A DNA stretch of 64,000 nt. Origin: Maribacter thermophilus. Lineage in GTDB: Bacteria > Bacteroidota > Bacteroidia > Flavobacteriales > Flavobacteriaceae. A program made the position numbers and the translations under genes. The notes under the pieces are model-generated. The model saw only the letters and a program-made list of their open reading frames with translations, was not told the DNA's origin and did not search any database. Below, piece by piece: positions 44,232-52,717 of the stretch (its first letter is position 1; the number at the start of each line of letters is the position of its first letter). Location of the stretch: NCBI RefSeq assembly GCF_001020565.1, contig NZ_LDAS01000001.1:3372520-3436519 (forward strand), given 5' to 3'.

Positions 44232-44441
44232 GATATGAGGTAATTATCAAGTGTTGTAGATAAAGCTACAAATAGAAAGTAACACGATTTTACATGTGTC
44301 AAATATTTTTACAATATCTGTACAAGTATTTTACAGTTGTATCAGGGGTGTAATAAATGTTATTTTGTAACTATCTGTAAATCAATAATATGTATTTATG
44401 GCACATTAATAGTAAATAGTTTGGCATACCAATGTTTACGT
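44232..44441. promoter_or_regulatory. Divergent regulatory region between ntrC-like and tolC-like genes
   Basis: No exact TAnnTTTG and no clear sigma-54 site. TATCTGTA occurs twice (44315-44322, 44372-44379), and TTTTACA twice. TGGCAC near 44399 has no GC at the -12 distance. Confidence 0.35.
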
Positions 44442-45788
44442 ATGAATCAAAAAATTAAAATATCGCTCTTTTTTCTGCTTGTCCTGGGGGCCGGTCTTAG
44501 CGCCCAGGAAAAATGGACACTGGATGCATGTGTTACTTATGCGCTGCAAAACAATTTACAGCTCAACGATTATGAGTACACCAATCTATCCAATAAAGAA
44601 ACCTACGCACAATCTATTCGTAACCTGTTGCCAACCATCAATGGGTCTTCTAATTACTATATCAATTTTGGGCGTAGTACCGATCCCTTTACCAATGATA
44701 TTGTGACCACCGATTTTTTCACCAATAACTATTCGTTGGAATCTTCGATAGACCTGTTTCAGGGCTTTCAAAAAATAAATTCGATAAAGGCATCGAAGTT
44801 TTTATACAAGGCTACCCAAGAAGAGGTATTGCAGCAGAAGTTTCTTTTGGCCTTTAGGGTAATGCAGGCCTTTTATGATATTCAGTTTTTTGAGGGTTTG
44901 GTGGCTATTTCCCAAGAGCAGTTGGCCGTTTCGAAGTCGAATTATGAGTTGGTGAAAAAACAGATAGAGTTGGGGCTAAAGGCAGGGGCCGACCTATATG
45001 AGGCAGAATCTTTATTGTTGACCGATGAGCTGAACCTTACCCAGAGCAAAAATCAGTTGGCGACCGCCAAGTTGACCTTGATTCAAGAAATGAACCTAGA
45101 GAATACCTCCGACATCGATATTCAAGAATCGTTGGAGGATGTTTCGTTTGATTTTGATAATGAGGCAATAAAATCGGATTCGGTGTATAACGAGGCCAGG
45201 GATTTTCTTCCGTTGATAAAGGCGCAGGAACTTAGGGCCAAAGCAGCCAAAAAACAGTTGGCCGTATCACGAGGTAAGCTTTATCCCTCCCTATCCCTTT
45301 TTGCCGGTGTAGGTACCGGATACTTCGAGACCACACGCGATTCCCTAGGTAAAACATTGCCCTTTAGGGAGCAGTTTAGGGACAACACTTCGCAATATAT
45401 AGGTGTTAGCCTTAGTGTTCCCATAAGTAATGGTGGGTCGGCATGGTCTAACATAAAACAGGCTAAGATAGAGAAGCTTAGAGCGGAAAATAATTTAAAG
45501 ACCCAAGAGCAAGTGCTTTTTCAGACCATTCGGCAATTGGTACAGGATTACAATTCGCTATTGGTAGAATTGGCACAGAGCGATAAAAAGGTAGAGGCGC
45601 AAAACTTGGCCTTTACCATTGCGCAAAAACGATACGAAAAAGGCTTGGTCAGCGCCTTGGAGCTGTTTACGGCGAAAAATTTGTTCGCCAGTGCCCAGAA
45701 CGAGAATTTACAAGTACGACTTAAAGCGGAAATCAATAAAAGCACCTTGGACTTTTATAGAGGACTTCCTGTGTTTAACATAAATTAG
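44442..45788 (+). CDS. TolC-family outer-membrane efflux channel
   Basis: 448 residues after the ATG at 44442, which begins a signal peptide ending LSAQ. The two repeated OEP domains show WTLDACVTYALQNNLQL, a long helical coiled region (VAISQEQLAVSKSNYELVKKQ split by loops) and the second repeat NIKQAKIEKLRAENNLK. TolC-like trimers form the outer-membrane exit of tripartite exporters. First gene of the exporter cluster; the adaptor follows 19 bp later. Confidence 0.9.
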   Translation: MNQKIKISLFFLLVLGAGLSAQEKWTLDACVTYALQNNLQLNDYEYTNLSNKETYAQSIRNLLPTINGSSNYYINFGRSTDPFTNDIVTTDFFTNNYSLESSIDLFQGFQKINSIKASKFLYKATQEEVLQQKFLLAFRVMQAFYDIQFFEGLVAISQEQLAVSKSNYELVKKQIELGLKAGADLYEAESLLLTDELNLTQSKNQLATAKLTLIQEMNLENTSDIDIQESLEDVSFDFDNEAIKSDSVYNEARDFLPLIKAQELRAKAAKKQLAVSRGKLYPSLSLFAGVGTGYFETTRDSLGKTLPFREQFRDNTSQYIGVSLSVPISNGGSAWSNIKQAKIEKLRAENNLKTQEQVLFQTIRQLVQDYNSLLVELAQSDKKVEAQNLAFTIAQKRYEKGLVSALELFTAKNLFASAQNENLQVRLKAEINKSTLDFYRGLPVFNIN

Positions 45789-45807
45789 AGATAGATCAAT
45801 AGATACG

Positions 45808-47058
45808 ATGGATATACAATTAGAAAAGAAAAAAGGGTTACGTCCCAAACATTATGGGTATATAGCAATAGGGTTGTTGGTGCTTTTTGTGGGCTATCAG
45901 CTGTTGTTCGCCAGTTCGGTGGCTACCTTTAGAACAGAGAAAGACAAACTTTCGATCGCCGAGGTGACCCACGGCAAATTTGACGACTACATAACCATCA
46001 ACGGTAATGTGGCACCTATTACCACCATTTATATGGATGCTTACGAAGGGGGGCGTGTTACCGAGAAGTTGATAGAGGAAGGCGCTATGGTAAAGAAAGG
46101 GGACATCATCCTAAAATTGGAGAATATGAACCTTTACGAGCAAATATTGGCCAGTGAAAGTAACTTGGCATTGAAGCAGAACGATCTACGGTCCACAAAA
46201 TTGACCTTCGATTCGCGCCAAGTGGAAGGGCGTCGTTCTTTGGCTACGGCCAGTACGGACCTTCAGCGATTAAAAAGGAACTTTGAGCAAAACCAAGCGC
46301 TTTATGATGATGAGCTCATATCGAGGGAAGTCTATTTAAAATCAAAGGAAGATTACGAGCTTTCGAAAAAGCAGTACGAAATAATAAAGAAGCAGACCGA
46401 AAACGATGATGAGCTGCGCGAAACATCCTTAAAAGGCTTGGATACCGATTTGGCGCGTATGCAAAAAACACTCGGTATGGTGTACCAGCGTCTGGATCAT
46501 TTAAATGTGCGGGCACCTGCCGACGGGCAATTGGGCTATCTTGATGCCGAAATAGGCCAGAGTATATCGCAAGGCCAGCGAATAGGGCAGATCAACGTGC
46601 TGACCGATTACAAAATTGAAGCCGATATAGACGAACATTATATAGACCGGGTAAAACGCGACTTAAGTGCCGTTTTGGAACGTAATGGAAAGGAATATGC
46701 CTTGCGGGTCAGAAAGGTATACCCCGAAGTACGTAGCGGAAGGTTTCGCGTAGATCTTGTCTTTACAGAAAACAAACCCGAAACCATACGTACAGGGCAG
46801 AGTTACAATATAAAACTGCAGCTGGGCGAATCTAACGATGCCTTGCTGGTGCCAAAGGGAAGTTTTTTCCAGAGTACGGGCGGTCAATGGATCTTTGTAG
46901 TAGGTGCCGATGGTGGAGAGGCCTTAAAAAGACCGATCCGAATCGGAAAACAGAACTCTAGGTACTATGAGGTGCTCGAGGGCCTTGATGCTGGTGAAAA
47001 GGTGATTACGAGCAACTATGATAGTTTTGGCGAAGCGGAAAGAATTGTATTAAAATAA
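45808..47058 (+). CDS. HlyD/MacA-type periplasmic adaptor
   Basis: 416 residues. N-terminal membrane helix (about 17-36), then a lipoyl-like half (GGRVTEKLIEEGAMVKKGD), a long coiled-coil hairpin (about 120-230), the second lipoyl half (VRAPADGQLGYLDAEIGQ) and beta-barrel/membrane-proximal domains ending in AGEKVITSNYDSFG. It links the inner-membrane transporter to the TolC channel. Only one adaptor gene is seen for the whole permease array. Confidence 0.92.
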   Translation: MDIQLEKKKGLRPKHYGYIAIGLLVLFVGYQLLFASSVATFRTEKDKLSIAEVTHGKFDDYITINGNVAPITTIYMDAYEGGRVTEKLIEEGAMVKKGDIILKLENMNLYEQILASESNLALKQNDLRSTKLTFDSRQVEGRRSLATASTDLQRLKRNFEQNQALYDDELISREVYLKSKEDYELSKKQYEIIKKQTENDDELRETSLKGLDTDLARMQKTLGMVYQRLDHLNVRAPADGQLGYLDAEIGQSISQGQRIGQINVLTDYKIEADIDEHYIDRVKRDLSAVLERNGKEYALRVRKVYPEVRSGRFRVDLVFTENKPETIRTGQSYNIKLQLGESNDALLVPKGSFFQSTGGQWIFVVGADGGEALKRPIRIGKQNSRYYEVLEGLDAGEKVITSNYDSFGEAERIVLK

Positions 47059-47126
47059 CATAAAAGTGTCACATCTAGCTTATTTAGGTGTCATTATATC
47101 AACCCATTAAAATCAAACAGAACAAG

Positions 47127-47822
47127 ATGATAACGATCCAAAATTTAAAAAAGAGCTTTCGAACGGAAGAGGTGGAGACCTTGGCCTTGAACAATGTGAA
47201 CCTTAAAGTGGAAGATGGTGAATTTGTGGCCATTATGGGGCCGTCCGGGTGTGGTAAATCCACCTTACTGAATATTATTGGTATGCTCGACAACCCAACA
47301 GAAGGTAGTTACAACTTTGCCGGACATGAAGTCGGGGGTCTAAAAGAAAGCCAACGCACACAGTTGAGAAAGGGAAACCTAGGGTTCGTCTTTCAAAGCT
47401 TTAACCTGATCGATGAGCTTACGGTCTACGAAAATGTGGAGCTGCCGCTTATCTATTTGAAAATGGGTAAAGCAGAGCGAAAAGAAAAGGTGATGAAGGT
47501 GTTGGAGCGAATGAAGATCGCCCATAGAGAGAAGCACTTTCCACAACAGTTGTCGGGTGGGCAACAGCAACGTGTGGCCATCTCAAGGGCAGTGGTTACA
47601 AACCCAAAACTAATATTGGCCGATGAGCCTACGGGTAACCTGGATTCCAAGAACGGAATCGAGGTAATGAACCTGTTAACAGAACTGAACCAAGAAGGTA
47701 CTACCATTGTAATGGTAACACACTCCGATAGGGATTCTCACTATGCCCATAGAGTAGTAAACCTATTCGATGGTCAGATCGTTACCGAAAGTCAGAACAG
47801 GGCCATAGGGGCCATGATGTAG
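47127..47822 (+). CDS. MacB-type ABC transporter ATPase
   Basis: 231 residues. Walker A GPSGCGKSTLLNIIG, Q-loop FVFQSFNLI, signature LSGGQQQRVAISRA and Walker B LILADEPTGNLDS with the His switch VTHSD. This is the LolD/MacB/FtsE class, which works with FtsX-fold permeases. The ATG at 47127 gives the family length; a TTG at 47088 has no support. It is the only ATPase gene in the visible array and lies directly before the first permease, after a 114-bp gap. Confidence 0.95.
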   Translation: MITIQNLKKSFRTEEVETLALNNVNLKVEDGEFVAIMGPSGCGKSTLLNIIGMLDNPTEGSYNFAGHEVGGLKESQRTQLRKGNLGFVFQSFNLIDELTVYENVELPLIYLKMGKAERKEKVMKVLERMKIAHREKHFPQQLSGGQQQRVAISRAVVTNPKLILADEPTGNLDSKNGIEVMNLLTELNQEGTTIVMVTHSDRDSHYAHRVVNLFDGQIVTESQNRAIGAMM

Positions 47823-47849
47823 GGGGAGTTTATTCATTAATCAACAAAT

Positions 47850-47880
47850 AACCAACCAAAACCAGACCAAACCAACCAAA
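47850..47880 (+). repeat. G-poor CCAA tract with two AACCAACCAAA copies
   Basis: AACCAACCAAA occurs at 47850-47860 and 47870-47880 (20-bp period). The tract carries a single G and sits in the gap between the ATPase and first permease. Confidence 0.6.
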
Positions 47881-47914
47881 CTTATCCTTTAATCACGGAT
47901 AAATTGTTTTAGGG

Positions 47915-47930
47915 AATCAATCAAAAAACG
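47915..47930 (+). repeat. Leader motif copy 1 before permease 1
   Basis: AATCAATCAAAAAACG, 6 bases before the ATG of permease 1. Identical 16-mer before permease 2. Confidence 0.6.
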
Positions 47931-47936
47931 AAGGCC

Positions 47937-50318
47937 ATGTTCAGAAACTATATTAAAATTGCTTGGAGGAACCTTAGGTTCAACAGACTGTTTTCTATCA
48001 TTAATATTGTTGGGCTTTCTATTGGGCTCACCATCGTAATGTTGTTGTTTTTGTTTATTTCCCACGAACGGAGCTTCGATTCTATGTTCCCGAAAAAAGA
48101 TCGTATTCACAGGGCTATAATTAAAACCAATGGTGATTTTGGTTTTGATACATGGGCCACCGTACCCCCGATTACCAGTTTGGCTATGAAGGAAGAAGTT
48201 ACCCATGTAGAAAGTGCTGCGAGGTTGTTAAAACATAATTTTGGTAGACCCGCTTCTTTACGGATCAACAACCAGAATTATACCGAAGATATGCTTTATT
48301 GGACCGACAGGGAATTAGTTTCCATATTCGATATTGCATTGATCCGTGGAGATGGAGCAACTGTTTTGGACAGACCGGGCACCGTTATTCTATCGGAAAA
48401 AGCGGCCCAGACCTATTTTAATGGTGAAAACCCTATAGGCAAGACCATTTTAGTGGATAATGATAATGAGTTGGAAGTTACCGGGGTGTACAAAGATTTT
48501 CCAGAAAATAGCACCCTCGATGCAGATATGTTGGCTTCTAGCAACGGGTCTTGGTTTTATGATCGCAGATCGTGGTCCAATGCCAGCTTTGAGACCTATT
48601 GTTTGTTAAAGCAAAATGTATCATCTCAGGCAGCCCAAGAGCAACTAAACAAAGTATTTGAGGCAAATGTCGATGCAGATAGCAGATGGTTTTCATTTGC
48701 GTTACAACCGTTGGAAAAGGTACATCTATATTCCGCTTCTTATGGAAACTCCTATACTTCGCGTATTGGCGATATCAACGAAGTACGCAATTTGACCTAT
48801 TTGGCCATTTTGATTCTTTTGATCGCATGCATCAACTATATGAACCTTACTACCGCTCGTTCACAAAAACGGTCTAAAGAGGTAGGCATTAGCAAAACAC
48901 TCGGGGCGACCTCAAAATCTCTGGTTGGCAGATTTTATATGGAAACAGGCCTTATTGCCGCTATTTCGATTTTATTGGGTATAGTTTTCACGATACTGCT
49001 GCTTCCCAGTTTTAATGGTTTAACCAACCAAAACCTTGGCCTAGACCTTCTGCTGACCCCTACTTTTTTAATAGTTACCATTGTTGTATGGTTAATTACT
49101 ACATTGTTCTCTGGTCTGTACCCTTCGTTATATCTTTCTAGGTTTTTGCCCAAAGAGATATTATCCCCGTCCCTTAAGCGAGGTATGGGTAATATTTTGA
49201 TCAGAAAAGGATTGGTAGTGATGCAGTTTGCAGCTTCTACCGCTTTGATCGTAGGGGTAATGGTAATTTACCAACAAACGGACTATATTCAGAACAAAGA
49301 TCTCGGTTTTGTTGCGGACAATGTAATGGCCATTTCAATAGGGGGCTTAAGAGGTAATGAAAATAGGGATGCATTAACACAAGAACTTAAGAATTTCTCT
49401 GAAGTTACTGCTATATCCATGGTACAGGGATATCCAAGCATGGATGTCAGCGGCCGTTCCCTAAGAAAAAACAATTCGGAAGAACAAGGCTTGAATATTC
49501 AGACCAACGTTACCGATGCAGGTATAATTGATGCACTAAAACTGAAACTTTTGGCAGGTTCCGGTCTTCCAGAGAACAAAGCAAAAAACGATACTTTGGT
49601 TGAGGTTCTCCTTAACAAAAAGGCAATAGATTATTTAGGATATACCCCTGAGGAGGCCATCGGCAAGGAAGTTTATATGGGGAATATGTATACTATTGTT
49701 GGGGTCGTGGATAATTTTAATTACGAATCCCTTCACCAACCCATTGGGGCCTATGCCTTTCATAATGCACCGACCGAAGGAAAATCATTTATGCTGGTCC
49801 GTTTTAATTCTGTTAACCTGGTAAACACGGTAAACAATTTAAAAACGGCATTTAATAAAGTAGCACCGGATATTGATTTCAATTACACATTTTTAGATCA
49901 AAGTTTAGAGACATTATATGCCCGAGAGAAAAGAGCAGGACAAATAAGCATTGTGTTTTGTCTTTTGGCTGTTTTTGTCGCAGCGCTGGGGCTTTTCGGG
50001 CTAGCAGCTTATACCGCGGAACAACGCAAAAAGGAAATTGGGATTAGAAAAGTTCTTGGCGCATCGGTGGCCAAGATCAATCAAATGCTTTCCAAAGATT
50101 TTGCAAAACTGGTCTTGATCGCACTGATGATCGGTTTTCCGGTGGCCTACTTTTTTATGGAAAATTGGCTGCAAGGTTTCGCTTATAGAATTGATATTCA
50201 ATGGTGGGTATTTGCCATTGCAGGAATCATAGCTCTGGGGATTGCGCTGATAACGGTAAGTTTTCAGTCTGTACGGGCAGCGTTGACCAATCCCGCCAAA
50301 AGCTTGAGAACGGAATAA
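47937..50318 (+). CDS. FtsX/MacB-like ABC permease 1 of 7
   Basis: 793 residues. The topology is doubled: helix (about 20-42), ~240-residue periplasmic MacB-PCD-type domain, three-helix FtsX domain (about 285-405), then a helix (about 425-445), a second periplasmic domain and a second FtsX domain (about 675-785). Coupling-helix motifs are RSKEVGISKTLGA and KKEIGIRKVLGA, so one polypeptide probably supplies both half-permeases. It ends NPAKSLRTE. Its periplasmic sequence (ARLLKHNFG, LYWTDRELVSIFDI) is closest to permease 5 in this array. Confidence 0.92.
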   Translation: MFRNYIKIAWRNLRFNRLFSIINIVGLSIGLTIVMLLFLFISHERSFDSMFPKKDRIHRAIIKTNGDFGFDTWATVPPITSLAMKEEVTHVESAARLLKHNFGRPASLRINNQNYTEDMLYWTDRELVSIFDIALIRGDGATVLDRPGTVILSEKAAQTYFNGENPIGKTILVDNDNELEVTGVYKDFPENSTLDADMLASSNGSWFYDRRSWSNASFETYCLLKQNVSSQAAQEQLNKVFEANVDADSRWFSFALQPLEKVHLYSASYGNSYTSRIGDINEVRNLTYLAILILLIACINYMNLTTARSQKRSKEVGISKTLGATSKSLVGRFYMETGLIAAISILLGIVFTILLLPSFNGLTNQNLGLDLLLTPTFLIVTIVVWLITTLFSGLYPSLYLSRFLPKEILSPSLKRGMGNILIRKGLVVMQFAASTALIVGVMVIYQQTDYIQNKDLGFVADNVMAISIGGLRGNENRDALTQELKNFSEVTAISMVQGYPSMDVSGRSLRKNNSEEQGLNIQTNVTDAGIIDALKLKLLAGSGLPENKAKNDTLVEVLLNKKAIDYLGYTPEEAIGKEVYMGNMYTIVGVVDNFNYESLHQPIGAYAFHNAPTEGKSFMLVRFNSVNLVNTVNNLKTAFNKVAPDIDFNYTFLDQSLETLYAREKRAGQISIVFCLLAVFVAALGLFGLAAYTAEQRKKEIGIRKVLGASVAKINQMLSKDFAKLVLIALMIGFPVAYFFMENWLQGFAYRIDIQWWVFAIAGIIALGIALITVSFQSVRAALTNPAKSLRTE

Positions 50319-50321
50319 AAA

Positions 50322-50337
50322 AATCAATCAAAAAACG
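50322..50337 (+). repeat. Leader motif copy 2 before permease 2
   Basis: Identical to the 16-mer at 47915-47930, 7 bases before the ATG. Confidence 0.6.
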
Positions 50338-50344
50338 GAGAACC

Positions 50345-52693
50345 ATGTTAAAAAACAATATCAAAATAGCTTGGCGGAACCTATGGAAAAATAAGGGTTA
50401 CAGCATGCTAAATATTTTTGGCCTGGCTATCGGTATTACGTGTGCCGCCATGATCTTGCTCTGGGTAGAGGATGAAGTAGGGTATGACAAGAATTTTGAC
50501 AAACAGGATGTGGTGTATTACGTTCCCACCAATCAGCAGTACGATGGCGAGTGGAGAACATTTTTTCAAGCTACTCCCGGTCCGTTGGCCGAGGTTTTGA
50601 AAGAGGAAGTTCCCGGTATTGTAGGTGCCGCCAGAACAAAAGGAGAAGACCTTTTATTTAGGGCAAATGAAATATCGATCAATAAGAATGGAAGGTTTGC
50701 AGACCCTGATTTTTTAAGCATGTTCAGTCTAACCTTTGTGGAAGGCAACTTGGAAACCGCTTTCAAAGAGGTAGATGCCATTGTCGTTTCACAAGAAACC
50801 GCCCAACAATTATTTGGTGAAAACACATCAGCTATTGGTAAAATAGTTAAAATTAATAATGAAGCCAATTATACCATTTCAGGGGTGTTCGAAGACTTGC
50901 CGAACAACGTGACCTACAGTTTTGATTGGGTGGCTCCTTTTGAACGATTTGCAGCCGGTAAAGAATGGATGAAGGAGTATGGGGCCAATTTTTCCGATAC
51001 TTTCGTGGAACTTTCCCCTGAAGCAAATTTCGATGTTGTTAATCAGAGAGTGAAGCAAATACTTCCCGAGAAAACAGAAGACGATGAAACTGTTGCCTTT
51101 TTGTTTCCCATGAAAGATTGGCATTTAAGGTCAACTTTTGAAGGAGGAAAAAATGTAGGTGGCCAAATTACATACGTTAGGCTGTTCAGTCTAATTGCGA
51201 TCATTATTTTATTGATCGCCTGTATCAACTTTATGAACTTGGCTACTGCCCGTAGCGAAAAACGGGCCAATGAAGTTGGCGTGCGAAAAGTATTGGGATC
51301 GGGAAGAAAGGGCTTGATTTCCCAATTTATGGTAGAAGCTGTAATAACCGCGGTATTGTCGGCCTTCGTGAGCGTACTGCTGCTAAAATTATTGGTGCCC
51401 CAGTTCAATTTGCTCATTGATAAAAATCTGGAATTAAGTTTGTCCGATCCTGTCCATCTGTTGACCTTGGTGGGCGTCACCTTGGTCTGTGGCATTGTTG
51501 CAGGATGGTATCCCGCTTTTTATTTGTCCTCTTTTAAGCCGGTAGAGGTGCTAAAAGGGGCACGTAGAACAAAAGGAAGTGCCGCGTTCATTAGAAAAGG
51601 CTTGGTAGCCGCGCAATTTGTGGTTTCCATCGTGTTTATCATCAGTACCATTATCGTCTATCAACAGGTACAGCACGTAAAGGGGCGCGATTTGGGTTAT
51701 AACAAGGAAAACCTGGTTAAAATACCCGTAACCGGGGATATGATCAAAAATTACGTTCCGATCGAAGAGGATATGAAGGCATCGGGATTGATAGAGAGCA
51801 TCGGGTTAAATAATTCGGACATCCTTTCCGGGGGTAACAATACATCGGGGTTGGAATGGCAAGGCGGTGTAGATACCGAGAGCGTGCTGGTTTCGGTCAG
51901 GAATATTACATCGGGTTTTTTCAATACCGCAGGAATGGAAATTATTGAAGGAAGAGGGTTTAGTGAAAATCCCGCCCAGGATAGCACCAACATCATTGTA
52001 AGCGAATCTTTTGCCAAATTGATGGGGAGTGGCAGTGCCATTGGCAAAACGGTGGAAGAAGATTATCCCGTAATCGGGGTGGTGAAAGATTATTTATACG
52101 ATGATATGTACGGATCTAGTGACCCTGTCATATTTTTTAACGACCCAAGCGAAGCCCGTTTTATGTATGTGAAGGCCAAATCGGGTAGCGCAACGGCATC
52201 TGCATTGGCCGCTATGGAGGCATCATTGAAAAAGTTCAATCCTGCATTTCCTTTTGAGTATGAATTTGTGGACGATGCGTACGATGCCAAGTTTAAGAGC
52301 GAGAAACTGATAGGAAGCCTTTCTCAAATTTTCGCCTTGCTGGCCATTCTCATTTCCTGTTTGGGGTTGTTTGGGCTGTCGGCATTTACTGCAGACCAAC
52401 GGAGAAAGGAGATCGGGGTGCGTAAGGTACTGGGGTCTAGTATTACGGGCATTGTAGGCTTACTGTCCAAAGATTTTATGCGATTGGTGCTTCTGGCCAT
52501 TCTCATTGCCATTCCTATTGCATGGTTGCTTATGCAAAATTGGTTGGAGGGCTATGCCTATCGCATTTCCATAAATGCATGGGCATTTGTGATAGCTGGG
52601 GCCATTGCCATAATAATAGCTTTGTTGACCATTAGTTTTCAGGCCATTAATGCAGCTAGGGTAAACCCTGTAGAAAGTTTGCGCTCAGAATAA
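50345..52693 (+). CDS. FtsX/MacB-like ABC permease 2 of 7
   Basis: 782 residues from the ATG at 50345, with the doubled topology of permease 1. Coupling helices: RANEVGVRKVLGS and RRKEIGVRKVLGS. The periplasmic domain carries LFPMKDWHLRSTFEGGKNV, shared almost exactly with permease 4, so the two are close paralogues. It ends NPVESLRSE. A longer frame reaches back into permease 1, but the ATG follows the leader motif and starts the usual KNNIKIAWRNLWKNKGYS. Confidence 0.92.
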   Translation: MLKNNIKIAWRNLWKNKGYSMLNIFGLAIGITCAAMILLWVEDEVGYDKNFDKQDVVYYVPTNQQYDGEWRTFFQATPGPLAEVLKEEVPGIVGAARTKGEDLLFRANEISINKNGRFADPDFLSMFSLTFVEGNLETAFKEVDAIVVSQETAQQLFGENTSAIGKIVKINNEANYTISGVFEDLPNNVTYSFDWVAPFERFAAGKEWMKEYGANFSDTFVELSPEANFDVVNQRVKQILPEKTEDDETVAFLFPMKDWHLRSTFEGGKNVGGQITYVRLFSLIAIIILLIACINFMNLATARSEKRANEVGVRKVLGSGRKGLISQFMVEAVITAVLSAFVSVLLLKLLVPQFNLLIDKNLELSLSDPVHLLTLVGVTLVCGIVAGWYPAFYLSSFKPVEVLKGARRTKGSAAFIRKGLVAAQFVVSIVFIISTIIVYQQVQHVKGRDLGYNKENLVKIPVTGDMIKNYVPIEEDMKASGLIESIGLNNSDILSGGNNTSGLEWQGGVDTESVLVSVRNITSGFFNTAGMEIIEGRGFSENPAQDSTNIIVSESFAKLMGSGSAIGKTVEEDYPVIGVVKDYLYDDMYGSSDPVIFFNDPSEARFMYVKAKSGSATASALAAMEASLKKFNPAFPFEYEFVDDAYDAKFKSEKLIGSLSQIFALLAILISCLGLFGLSAFTADQRRKEIGVRKVLGSSITGIVGLLSKDFMRLVLLAILIAIPIAWLLMQNWLEGYAYRISINAWAFVIAGAIAIIIALLTISFQAINAARVNPVESLRSE

Positions 52694-52696
52694 AAC

Positions 52697-52711
52697 ATCA
52701 ATCAAAAATCG
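52697..52711 (+). repeat. Leader motif copy 3 before permease 3
   Basis: ATCAATCAAAAATCG, one mismatch to copies 1 and 2, 6 bases before the ATG. Confidence 0.55.
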
Positions 52712-52717
52712 AGAACC

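Noticed and set aside
44395..44415. Sigma-54 promoter before the tolC-like gene
   Set aside because: TGGCAC is present, but the bases 10 nt after GG are GT instead of GC, and the rest of the -12 element is absent.
47072..47086. Second sigma-54-like site in front of the ATPase gene
   Set aside because: TGTCAC and GC are there, but the spacing is 8 rather than 10 bp.
47850..47880. CRISPR-like or satellite repeat
   Set aside because: Only two short copies without spacers of regular size.
50201..50344. N-terminal extension of permease 2 into permease 1
   Set aside because: The extension overlaps the end of permease 1 in another frame; the ATG at 50345 follows the leader motif and begins the family N-terminus.
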